Part shown: positions 9,495-17,157 of the stretch, one piece after another
Layout of the letters: each line of letters starts with the position of its first letter
How positions within the stretch are numbered: position 1 is the first letter of the stretch
Source of the DNA: Halomicrococcus gelatinilyticus
GTDB lineage: Archaea > Halobacteriota > Halobacteria > Halobacteriales > Haladaptataceae
Assembly: GCA_024227995.1 (NCBI GenBank)
Contig: CP100467.1
Span: forward strand, 294,866-358,865
Reading direction: 5' to 3'
Length of the DNA: 64,000 bases
The notes under the pieces: model-generated
The model's database searches: none
The model's input: the letters and a program-made list of their open reading frames with translations, nothing else
What the model was told of the DNA's origin: nothing
Position numbers and translations under genes: made by a program

Positions 9495-9653
9495 CTCCAG
9501 GCGGGCCGACGGTCAGGAGTACCTCACGGCGAGGAGAACGCGTGGGAGGAGGGGTTCGGCGAGTGGGCGTCCGAGGAAATCTTCTGCGAGCAGTTCGACG
9601 GGCGCGACGACGTCCTCACCGACGCGCAGTACGCCCGCGAAGAGGAGTGGTGA
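9495..9653 (+). pseudogene. Decayed 3' fragment of an acidic protein gene
   Basis: From about 9526 to the TGA at 9651-9653 the plus strand reads in one frame as HGEENAWEEGFGEWASEE, IFCEQFDGRDDV and LTDAQYAREEEW, with the strong GC-third-position bias of a real haloarchaeal gene. No start codon or ribosome site precedes it. The preceding bases read as coding in a different frame (RADGQEYLT), consistent with one frameshift near 9525. I do not recognise the family. It looks like the C terminus of a lost gene. Confidence 0.4.
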
Positions 9654-9702
9654 GGAGCGTCACCGGAAAGCACTTGTCAACGCGAAATAATTTTGGCGGC
9701 GT

Positions 9703-10059
9703 ATGATGTCCCGACGCCGGCTGTACGTGGCCCTCGGAGGCGTCCTGGAGATAACCGCTCACGCCACGTTCCTGTCGAACTTCCCGTCACACCAGCGGGG
9801 GCCCGTGCTGTTCGGGCTCGCGCCGTACTTCCTGCTCGCGACCGTCGCCGGCGGCCTGGTCGCCGCCGCAACCGACTCGTTCGTCGACTCACGGCGACAG
9901 TTCCTGCGAATCGCGTGGTATCCCGGCTGGTGTCTGGTCGCCAGCGCGCCGCTGTTCGCTCTGCTCGCGACGTGGAGCTATCCCATCGACCGGTGGGCCG
10001 TGAACCTCCTCGTGTTCGGGTCCGTGCTCGGCGTCGGTCGGGAGGTCGGTCGCTGGTGA
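9703..10059 (+). CDS. Small multi-pass membrane protein, function unknown
   Basis: A 118-residue hydrophobic protein with three to four likely transmembrane segments (VLFGLAPYFLLATVAGGLVAA, WCLVASAPLFALLATW and a C-terminal NLLVFGSVLGVG are clearest) and a basic N terminus MMSRRRLY. Either of two adjacent ATG codons (9703 or 9706) could start it. An AAATAATTTT box lies just upstream at 9685-9694. No family recognised; no catalytic motif visible. Confidence 0.6.
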   Translation: MMSRRRLYVALGGVLEITAHATFLSNFPSHQRGPVLFGLAPYFLLATVAGGLVAAATDSFVDSRRQFLRIAWYPGWCLVASAPLFALLATWSYPIDRWAVNLLVFGSVLGVGREVGRW

Positions 10060-10071
10060 CGACGTCCCGGC

Positions 10072-12234
10072 TCAGGCCGTCTCCGGTTCGCCCCGGTCGA
10101 CTTCGTGGTCCTCGCGCTCTCCCTGGGCGTCCACCGCCTCGATCAGCAGTTCGGCGACGTCGACGATCTCGATCTCGTCCTCGTAGCCGCCGGTCTTGCG
10201 GCCGTCCTCGTACATCGTCATGCACATCGGACAGGCGACGACGAACTTCTCGACGCCCGCGCCGGCGGCGGTGTCCTCGAGCGCTTCTCGAAGCCGCTCC
10301 TCGCTCGGCTTGGGGTCCTCGTCGAACTCCATCCAGAGGCCGCCGCCACCGCCGCCGCAGCAGAACGAGTCGTTGCGGTTGCGTGGCATCTCGACGAGCT
10401 CACAGCCCGTGGCGCGGACGAGCTCTCGCGGGGCTTCGTACTCGTCGTTGTACCGCCCGAGGTGGCAGGGGTCGTGGTAGGTGACGGTGTAGTCGAGTTC
10501 GTCGCCCCGCAGCCCGAGGCGGCCGTCGTCGACCAGTTCTTCGACGACCTGCGTCCAGTGGAGGACGGGAGCGCCGTCCCAGTCCTCGACCTCGAACTCC
10601 ATCATCGGGTCGTCGGCGAACTCCTCGAAGTCGACCTCCGGGTACTCGTTCGTGAACGTGTTGAACGAGTGGGGGTCGGTGCAGACGATCTTCTCGAAGT
10701 CGCAGTCCTCGAAGGAGTCGACGAGGTGGCCGGCCTGCTCGATGAACAGGTACTCCTCGCCGATGCGGCGGACGTCGTTGCCGTCGTACTGCTCGTCCTC
10801 GTAGAGGATGCCGTACTCGACGTCGGCGCGCTCGAACAGCCGGGCCAGCGAGCGGGCGACCTGCTTGTTCCGGTCGTCGTAGCTGGGGTAATCACCGACG
10901 TACCAGAGGTACTCGACCTCAGTCTCGCGGGCGTCCGCGAGGTCGAAGTCGAGGTCGTCGGCCCAGTCGGCGCGGTTGCGCGCGGGGTCGCCGAACGTGT
11001 TCCCGTTGCGCATCACGTTCTGGAACGTGTCCTGGAGGTTCGCGTCGACGTCGCCCTGGTCGACCATCTGGCGGTTGAGCTTCGTGAAGCTGTTCAGGTG
11101 CTCGATCTCGACCGGGCAGGCATCCATGCAGGCCATGCAGGCCATGCAGGACTCCATCGTCTCGGTGTCGATGACGCTCGTGCCGCCATCGGCGATGATG
11201 GGCACCTCCTCGCCGCCGGCCGCCTGCTCCTCGCGGTAGGTCTTCAGGTCGAGGATGACGTTCCGGGGGTCGAGCGGCCGGTCCGACGCCTTCGCCGGAC
11301 AGACCGACGAACAGCGCCCGCACTTGGTGCAGGCGTCCTGGTCGAGCTGCTCCTTCCAGGAGAAGTCGTCGATGCTCGCTGCGTTGGTGGCGTCGAGGTC
11401 CGCCGGCATCCCCGGCAGCCGCTTTCCGGTGTCGTCGTCGTGGGTGACGACGTTGGCGAACGACGAGAGCATGTGGAACGGCTTGGCGTACGGGACGGCG
11501 GCGACGAACGCGAGCGCGACGAGGGCGTGGGACCACCAGGTGAACGGGTAGAGCGTGCGGGCGGTCGCCGGCGTCATACCGCTCGCTTCGAACGCGAGCG
11601 CGACAGCCCAGCCGACGAAGCTCACCGTCTCGAAGTCGGGGAAGTCCTGTCCGAGGATGCGGATCCCCTCCGTGACGTAGCCGCCGACGCCGAGCAGGAA
11701 CAGCGTCCAGACGAACAGGTCGTCCTCCAGGCTGGTGTGACGACCCCACAGGCGCTCGGTGCGCGCGGCGTAGCGCCGGTAGAGGACGACCCCGATGCCG
11801 ACGACGAACAGCAGGCCCATCGCGTCGACCACCAGCGAGTACGCGAGGTAGAAGTCACCGACGAAGAACGAGTCCCCGGTGACGATCCGGTAGAAGTCCA
11901 TGTCGATACCGAGGATGGTGGTCGCGATGAGCAGGGTCAGGAACCCCCACATGACGAACGCGTGCATCACCCCGCCGACGGTGTCGCGGTCGAACAGCGT
12001 CTCGTTCGAGAGCACGGTCTTCCCGGCCGCGACGACCCGCGAGGGGAGGTCGTCAAGGCGGGCGAAGCCGTCGGCCTCTCCACTGGTGTACTGCGACACC
12101 CGCTGGTAGACGCCCACGGCGAGGATGGCGATCGCCACCGCCGCCAGGTAGTAGAACAGTGCCTTCCCGAGCGTGCCGATCTGCCAGAAGGTCGGTCGTG
12201 TTATCTGCTCTCCAGACTGGAGCAGGACGTACAT
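10072..12234 (-). CDS. Membrane-bound heterodisulfide-reductase-like Fe-S protein, probable ETF:quinone oxidoreductase (EMO type)
   Basis: A 720-residue integral membrane electron carrier. Residues 20-260 hold about six transmembrane helices of the NarI-like diheme b type, with histidines H91, H236 and H254 in or near helices. Two ferredoxin motifs follow (C302-x2-C-x2-C-x3-C and C363-x2-C-x2-C-x3-C). At the C terminus is one intact CCG domain (PCHLG, SFCCGGGGGG, CPMC); the earlier CCG half is degenerate, without its cysteines. This layout matches the DUF224-type ETF:(methyl)menaquinone oxidoreductases, and the ETF alpha gene is only 9 kb away. Likely role: moving electrons from ETF into the menaquinone pool. 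Confidence 0.82.
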   Translation of the reverse strand: MYVLLQSGEQITRPTFWQIGTLGKALFYYLAAVAIAILAVGVYQRVSQYTSGEADGFARLDDLPSRVVAAGKTVLSNETLFDRDTVGGVMHAFVMWGFLTLLIATTILGIDMDFYRIVTGDSFFVGDFYLAYSLVVDAMGLLFVVGIGVVLYRRYAARTERLWGRHTSLEDDLFVWTLFLLGVGGYVTEGIRILGQDFPDFETVSFVGWAVALAFEASGMTPATARTLYPFTWWSHALVALAFVAAVPYAKPFHMLSSFANVVTHDDDTGKRLPGMPADLDATNAASIDDFSWKEQLDQDACTKCGRCSSVCPAKASDRPLDPRNVILDLKTYREEQAAGGEEVPIIADGGTSVIDTETMESCMACMACMDACPVEIEHLNSFTKLNRQMVDQGDVDANLQDTFQNVMRNGNTFGDPARNRADWADDLDFDLADARETEVEYLWYVGDYPSYDDRNKQVARSLARLFERADVEYGILYEDEQYDGNDVRRIGEEYLFIEQAGHLVDSFEDCDFEKIVCTDPHSFNTFTNEYPEVDFEEFADDPMMEFEVEDWDGAPVLHWTQVVEELVDDGRLGLRGDELDYTVTYHDPCHLGRYNDEYEAPRELVRATGCELVEMPRNRNDSFCCGGGGGGLWMEFDEDPKPSEERLREALEDTAAGAGVEKFVVACPMCMTMYEDGRKTGGYEDEIEIVDVAELLIEAVDAQGEREDHEVDRGEPETA

Positions 12235-12378
12235 AGTCGTAAGCGGGGCGAACGCTCCATAAAATTTTGCCCTTCCCCACGTTCTGCAATCTCGCTGACG
12301 GGTTGTGCCCCCGGAACGGCAGTCCTCCGTGCGAACGCGTCTTCCGTTCGCCGCGGGCGATACCCGCAGCCGTCGCCC

Positions 12379-12744
12379 TCAGTCGACGGTGCTCGGCAGC
12401 GGTTCGACGCGGAACACGTAGTCCTCGTAGACGCCCTCGAGGTTCGTGGGATGCTCCTCGGTGACGTGGTCGCGACACAGGAGCGCCTCCGCCTCGACGG
12501 CGCCGTGCCCCGTCTCCTCCTGGTACCGCTCCAGTGCGCGGTACGCGGCCGGCTCGTCGCAGCCGCGGCGGTGACACGTTCGGGAGTCCGGCCCGCCGTC
12601 CGGTTCGAGGTCGGCCTCCTCCTCGTCCTCGCTCGGCGGTTCGGGCTCGTCGATGCGCTCGCGCTCCTCCTCGAGTTCCCGCGCCAGTTGGCGGGTCTCT
12701 TCCTCGCGAGCTTTCTTCACCCGGCCGCTTTTCGTGTCTCCCAT
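12379..12744 (-). CDS. Conserved haloarchaeal zinc-finger-like protein
   Basis: A 121-residue protein with a highly charged N-terminal half, predicted coiled coil (KKAREEETRQLARELEEERE), a very acidic linker and a C-terminal domain with TCHRRGCDEPA followed about 30 residues later by LLCRDHV. The C-x4-C plus C-x2-H pattern looks like a zinc-binding site. The ATG at 12744 is chosen because the frame upstream has no coding character. Function unknown. Confidence 0.6.
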   Translation of the reverse strand: MGDTKSGRVKKAREEETRQLARELEEERERIDEPEPPSEDEEEADLEPDGGPDSRTCHRRGCDEPAAYRALERYQEETGHGAVEAEALLCRDHVTEEHPTNLEGVYEDYVFRVEPLPSTVD

Positions 12745-12901
12745 ACCACCCCGTAGGTGAGTGGGAGGCATAACCCTGTGGTCGCACGCGGTGACGGTCC
12801 GACCGGCTCCGTCCGGTGACCTCGCCGACACGCGGCGTCGCGGGGTGTCCCCTCGTCCGGACCGCGCCCGACGGATATCCGCCGAACGCGTCGTCCGTGA
12901 C

Positions 12902-13288
12902 TCACTCGTCGTCGACCACGTACGCGCCGAAGTCGTCGACGGTTCCGACCGGCGGCGCGCCGATGGCGAGCCAGACGTGCGTCTCGTTCTCGGTCCGGTT
13001 GAGGAGGTTCCGTGTGGTGTCGGCGTGGACGCGGACGATTCCACCCTCCGCAACGTCGTGCACGTCGCCCTCGATGTCGATCTGCCCGTCCGTCGTCGCC
13101 ACGAACACCTCCTCCTGGCCGTCGTGGGTGTGCGGCGTCGTCACCTCGCCGGGTTCGACGACGACCTGGTTCAGCCGCATCTCCGTGCACTCGAGTGCGG
13201 GCGTCAGCTTCCGGACCGACGTCCCGCAGGTGTCGAACTGTTCCGTCGGCACCTCGGACGGTCGAACGATACTGAACTCGCCTATCAT
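12902..13288 (-). CDS. Cupin-domain protein
   Basis: A 128-residue single-domain cupin. The first metal-binding motif is visible as TTPHTHDGQEEVFVATTDG (two His and a Glu in the usual G(X)5HXH(X)3,4E spacing). The second motif, around GGIVRVHADTTRNLLNR, keeps one histidine. Such proteins serve as small metal-dependent enzymes or sensors. Nothing in the neighbourhood suggests a substrate. Confidence 0.75.
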   Translation of the reverse strand: MIGEFSIVRPSEVPTEQFDTCGTSVRKLTPALECTEMRLNQVVVEPGEVTTPHTHDGQEEVFVATTDGQIDIEGDVHDVAEGGIVRVHADTTRNLLNRTENETHVWLAIGAPPVGTVDDFGAYVVDDE

Positions 13289-13349
13289 ACCGCATCGATA
13301 CAGTGCCTATCGGATAGCTCTTTGCAGGGCAGTGGCACGCGACGTGAAG

Positions 13350-13440
13350 TTGTGCGACCGGTCAGCGTCGCCAGTTCGGCGACAGGTCGCTACTGCAGGT
13401 TGCGCGACTGCTCACCACCGCCAGTCGGTGGCCGCTCGCC
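13350..13440. repeat. Two tandem 41-base imperfect repeats, each with a hairpin
   Basis: Units at about 13350-13390 and 13400-13440, spaced 50 bases. Both begin TTGYGCGACYGSTCA and share a central CGCCAGT. Each can fold: unit 1 by GTCGCC with GGCGAC, unit 2 by CCACCG with CGGTGG, and the opening GCGA can pair with a TCGC near the end of each unit. The inner stems differ in sequence but both pair. They lie in the gap between a cupin gene and a DUF4112 gene. Confidence 0.4.
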
Positions 13441-13578
13441 GCCGCCGCCGGTCCGGCACTCAGCCGCTCGGGCGCGTACGCCGTTCGGGACACCTCCTCC
13501 CGACAGACGCCCGCCCCGTCTTCACCTGCTTTCGCTGGTGGGCATCAGGCTTATTCCCGTCTGCACCGGACGGGAGGT

Positions 13579-14049
13579 ATGGAACGAGAAACCGGAAACG
13601 ACCTCGCATCGGAGTTCGACGTCGACTTCGAGGGCGAACTCCCCGACTCGGTCGACAGGGCGGCGGTCGAGCGGATGCGCGTCGTCGCGACGGTGTTCGA
13701 CGAGAGCGTGACGGTTCCCGGGACGAACTTCAGGGTCGGCGTGGACCCCATCCTCGGTGCCCTGCCCGTCGCTGGCGACGTGGTGAGCGCCGGCTTCTCG
13801 CTGTACATCGTCCTCGAATCGGCCCGTCTCGGCGTCTCGTTCACGACGCTGCTGCGGATGATTGCGAACATCACCGTCGACGTCGCCGGCGGGTCCATCC
13901 CGTACGCCGGCACCCTCTTCGACGCGTTCTGGAAGGCGAACGTCCGCAACGTCGAGCTCGCGCTGGAGGACCTGGCGACGACCCAGAGCCAGCACCGACA
14001 CGACACAGCGATGCACGAGGACGCGGTCGAGATAGAGATCGACGACTGA
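13579..14049 (+). CDS. DUF4112 membrane protein
   Basis: A 156-residue protein with the DUF4112 layout: an N-terminal soluble stretch, then FRVGVDPILGALPVAGDVVSAG, which leads into two hydrophobic segments (residues about 60-85 and 90-115) and the ending GGSIPYAGTLFDAFWKANVRN. Members are widespread small membrane proteins with no known activity. It has a short acidic tail. No operon partner. Confidence 0.8.
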   Translation: MERETGNDLASEFDVDFEGELPDSVDRAAVERMRVVATVFDESVTVPGTNFRVGVDPILGALPVAGDVVSAGFSLYIVLESARLGVSFTTLLRMIANITVDVAGGSIPYAGTLFDAFWKANVRNVELALEDLATTQSQHRHDTAMHEDAVEIEIDD

Positions 14050-14215
14050 CGGAGCCGTTCCGCACGTTCACGGCGTCGCCGACCGACTTTTCGGGAAGCC
14101 GATCGCTCGCCTACCGTCCCGTCCGCACCGGAAGCGGCAGCCATAGCACTGTAGATGACGGACTCGACCGTCATTGCACTGTCGAGTTCCCCGTGGCGAT
14201 TGTGCCCAGGCTCGC

Positions 14216-14587
14216 TTATTCCGAATGGGTTTCGAGCGTCGACGGGTTCGCCGGGCTCTCGCTCTCTCGGTCGGCGTCGAATGTCTCGCCATCGCCAGCC
14301 AGCACCGTTTCCATCCGTCGCTCGAACTCCTCCTCGCCGATCTCTCCGGCGACGTACTGTTCCCGGAGGTCGCTGGCTGGCCCGGAAGGGTCGGTTCCTC
14401 TCTCGGGCCTGAGCAGTTCCCCGAGCGGTGACGCGAGAACTGCCGCTGCCAGGAGCGTGACGATTCCGACAACGGCGACCGGGCCGGTAGGTCCCGGTCC
14501 GACGGCGCCGAGAAGCGTCAGACCGACGCCTGCCACGAGGAGAACTTCTCGGACGTGGTCGGCGATCAGTTCACGAACGTGACGCAT
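14216..14587 (-). CDS. SHOCT-domain membrane protein
   Basis: A 123-residue protein with two hydrophobic segments (VLLVAGVGLTLLGAVG and VAVVGIVTLLAAAVLA) followed by a C-terminal SHOCT motif (DLREQYVAGEIGEEEFERRME), a short domain found at the ends of many archaeal membrane proteins. I use the ATG at 14587 because CTTATACG at 14611-14618 sits 27 bases upstream, as expected for a leaderless message; the longer frame to 14833 would place that box inside the gene and has poor codon bias. Confidence 0.75.
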   Translation of the reverse strand: MRHVRELIADHVREVLLVAGVGLTLLGAVGPGPTGPVAVVGIVTLLAAAVLASPLGELLRPERGTDPSGPASDLREQYVAGEIGEEEFERRMETVLAGDGETFDADRESESPANPSTLETHSE

Positions 14588-14916
14588 AGACGGTTCGTCG
14601 GAGAGCAATCGTATAAGCATACGGAAATTATCCGTCTGTATTTGGGTCACGGACCCGTCTTCCGACCGAGGTGGAAGGCGACACTGGCGGTCACGAACGT
14701 CTACGGTCGCCGTCGCGACGGCGGTGATCCGTCGAAGTCCGCTGAGGTCGGAACCGTACCAGGTGACCAGAGCTACCAGGGCTGAAATTGGCAGTGCGAT
14801 GCCGATCGAAGCTCGAACGTGTGACCGTTCCACGGTGTGGTGTCGGGGGGCGGTCTCCCCGGACGTACCGTCGTACTCGCCTGGCGATGGGCGAACCTGA
14901 CGACGCCGGAGGGATG
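14588..14916. other. Intergenic, possible remnant of a membrane-protein gene
   Basis: The minus-strand frame upstream of the SHOCT gene reads MERSHVRASIGIALPISALV and continues with a hydrophobic stretch, but has low GC at third positions and runs into the SHOCT promoter. It may be a decayed first exon-like copy of a similar gene, or chance. No other gene seen. Confidence 0.25.
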
Positions 14917-16086
14917 CTACTCGCTGCTCTCGACGAGGTGGGCGACGCGCGCCGCGACGCCCGTCGCGAGCCGGTCGACGGACGCGCGCGTCGCGTCACG
15001 GGCGTCCGGGCCGGGCATCGCCGAGACGTCGTCACCGCCGGCACGCTCCTCGCTCGTGCGGGGGAGCGAGAACCGCCCGACGAGCGGGAGCGAGACGCCG
15101 CGGTCGTCTTCGTCCCCGTCGTGGTCGCCGGCTCCTACCGTGGGGTCGAGGGGGATCCGGGCGAGCACGGGCACGTCGAACTCGGCTTCGAGGTCGGAAC
15201 CGCCACCCTCGCCGAAGATGTCGTGCGTGCCGCCGCAGTCCGGACAGCGGAACGAGTGCATGTTCTCGACGACGCCGAGGATGGGGACGTCGTACCTGGC
15301 GAGCTGCTGGAGGCCCCGCCGGGCGTCGTCCACGGCGACCGGCTGGGGGGTCGTCACGACGACGGCACCCGTGACGGGGAGGTGCTGGACGAGCGTGAGT
15401 TGCGCGTCGCCCGTCCCGGGCGGCAGGTCGACGACGAGGTAGTCGAGTTCGCCCCAGGTCACGTCCGCCGTCAGCTGTTTCAGGACGTCGTCGACCATCG
15501 GTCCGCGCCAGATGACCGGGTCGTCCTCGCCGACGATGAAGTCCATGCTCATCACCGAGACGCCGCGTGCCTCCCGGGGGACGATCTCGTCGCCGGCCGT
15601 CGTCGCGGGCGTCGAGTCCGTGCAGCCGAGCATCGCGGGCGCGTTCGGGCCGTAGACGTCGGCGTCGAGCAGTCCGACGTCCAGGCCGGCGTCGGCGAGC
15701 GTCGCCGCCAGGTTCGCCGCGACCGTGCTCTTGCCGACGCCGCCCTTCCCGCTCGACACGGCGACGAGGTTCTTCACGTCCGGGAGTCTTTCGACCTGGG
15801 CACCGTCGTCGGCCACGTCGGGCCGCCACTCGACTGCGACGTCGGTGACTCCCTCGACGCCGCGCACGGCCGCCCGGAGTTCGTCCTCGACGCGCGCTCG
15901 CACGTCCGGCGCGGGCACCGGCACCGTCACTGCGACGGTGGCGCGACCACCCTCCACGCTCACCGGACCGAGTCCGCCGAGGTCGGCGAGGCCGACGTAC
16001 AGGTCGTCCCGCCCGACGGCCGCGTCGCTGACGGCCTCGCGGACGCGCCGCTCCCGACCGTCCGCCGCAGGCGAATCTCGCCTCAT
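14917..16086 (-). CDS. Mrp/NBP35-family Fe-S cluster carrier ATPase
   Basis: A 389-residue P-loop ATPase that carries and delivers iron-sulfur clusters to target proteins. Residues 1-95 form a MIP18/DUF59-type domain. The deviant Walker A SGKGGVGKS is near residue 111, followed by DADVYGPNAPAMLG, the switch region DLPPGTGDAQLTL and the metal-site pair FRCPDCGG (CxxC) near residue 278. The C-terminal 60 residues are an acidic extension. A cell making the many Fe-S subunits seen in this window would need such a protein, but there is no direct operon link. Confidence 0.92.
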   Translation of the reverse strand: MRRDSPAADGRERRVREAVSDAAVGRDDLYVGLADLGGLGPVSVEGGRATVAVTVPVPAPDVRARVEDELRAAVRGVEGVTDVAVEWRPDVADDGAQVERLPDVKNLVAVSSGKGGVGKSTVAANLAATLADAGLDVGLLDADVYGPNAPAMLGCTDSTPATTAGDEIVPREARGVSVMSMDFIVGEDDPVIWRGPMVDDVLKQLTADVTWGELDYLVVDLPPGTGDAQLTLVQHLPVTGAVVVTTPQPVAVDDARRGLQQLARYDVPILGVVENMHSFRCPDCGGTHDIFGEGGGSDLEAEFDVPVLARIPLDPTVGAGDHDGDEDDRGVSLPLVGRFSLPRTSEERAGGDDVSAMPGPDARDATRASVDRLATGVAARVAHLVESSE

Positions 16087-16446
16087 GCTCGCCTCTGCCG
16101 GCGTACGGCGACACGCTGGATTCCGCCGACGTCTCGTCGGCCTGTTCCCGGTCGAACGTCCCGTGGTTCGTCGTGTCCCTTCACCTCAGTCACATCCGTT
16201 GTTACCGTATACCGTGGGGGTTCCACTCACTTAACCGTTGTCCGAATGTTACAACGCAGCACAACCTCACTATGCGTCGACGCTCGTGAGTCCACGACTG
16301 TTCTCGGCGTCGAAGGTCCACGCTTGGTTGCCGTGCCTGGCTGATACCCGTCTCTTGGACTCGCCTACCCTATGTGTCACGGTACCGTACATCATGCTTT
16401 TGTAGCCCGATATTGTATTTCTACTGCACAAACGCGGCGATACAGC
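16087..16446. other. Divergent intergenic region
   Basis: No gene seen. It holds the promoters for the Mrp gene (minus) and the tusA-like gene (plus; TGTATTT at 16414-16420, about 30 bases before ATG 16447). Confidence 0.5.
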
Positions 16447-16704
16447 ATGACCACAGAATACGAGATCACCGATACGCTCGACGTAACGGGGCTGAACTGT
16501 CCGCTCCCCGTCGTGAAGGCGAAGCAGGCGGTCGACGGCCTCGACGCGGGCGACGTGCTCGAGGTCGTCGCGACCGACCCGGGAACCGTCTCCGACTTCG
16601 ACGGCTGGGCCGGCTCGATGGACGAGATCGAACTGCTCGAACAGGAGGAGTCCGAGGAGGACGGCGAGACGCTCTACCGTCACTACCTGGAACGGGTCGC
16701 CTGA
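16447..16704 (+). CDS. tusA: TusA/SirA-family sulfur carrier protein
   Basis: An 85-residue sulfur-relay protein. The hallmark GLNCPLPVVKAK (CPxP) is present at about residues 15-26; its cysteine carries persulfide sulfur. ATG 16447 fits the family length; an earlier in-frame start would add unrelated residues. Two bases separate its stop from the DsrE-family gene, so the two are co-transcribed, a common TusA-DsrE pairing in sulfur trafficking. Confidence 0.9.
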   Translation: MTTEYEITDTLDVTGLNCPLPVVKAKQAVDGLDAGDVLEVVATDPGTVSDFDGWAGSMDEIELLEQEESEEDGETLYRHYLERVA

Positions 16705-16706
16705 CC

Positions 16707-17102
16707 ATGGCCGACCTCCAGAAGATCGGCATCGTCGTCTACAGCGACGACCCGAAGAGCCTGGCGATGGGGATGAACCTCGGCCACGTGGCGCTGGCGA
16801 TGGAGACCGAGGTCATCGTCTACTTCACGTTCGACGGCCTGACCCACCTCCAGGCGGGCGAGAAGGACCTCGGCGACTTCCAGCATCTGGTCGACGCCGG
16901 CGTTCCGGACCCCTACGACCTGCTCGCGGACCTGGTCGCGAGCGGCGACGACCTCGTCACCACCGTCGCCTGCACGACGACGCTGGACATGCTCGACTGG
17001 GAGAAGGAGTCGATGGACGACGCCGTCACGACGCGGTTCGCCGGGGCGGCGGACTTCCTCCGGGTGACCGCCGACGCAGAACACGTCTTCACCTTCGGCT
17101 GA
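16707..17102 (+). CDS. DsrE/DsrF-like sulfur-relay family protein
   Basis: A 131-residue protein of the DsrE/F superfamily: KIGIVVYSDDPKSLAMGMNLGHVAL at the N terminus, a central VIVYFTFDGL strand, and a cysteine in VACTTTLDML at the position where this family often carries its reactive thiol. It probably exchanges sulfur with the TusA-like protein encoded immediately upstream. Confidence 0.82.
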   Translation: MADLQKIGIVVYSDDPKSLAMGMNLGHVALAMETEVIVYFTFDGLTHLQAGEKDLGDFQHLVDAGVPDPYDLLADLVASGDDLVTTVACTTTLDMLDWEKESMDDAVTTRFAGAADFLRVTADAEHVFTFG

Positions 17103-17157
17103 CCCGCTGCAGGCGCCCGCAGTCCTTCCGACCCGCCGGCCGTCCGTTGGGGAACCG

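Noticed and set aside
11125..11155. Short tandem DNA repeat of CATGCAGGC
   Set aside because: It is simply the coding sequence of the repeated Cys-Met-Ala steps in the second ferredoxin motif of the membrane Fe-S protein.
14216..14833. 205-residue version of the SHOCT protein
   Set aside because: The TATA box for the 123-residue form lies inside the extension, which has poor codon bias.
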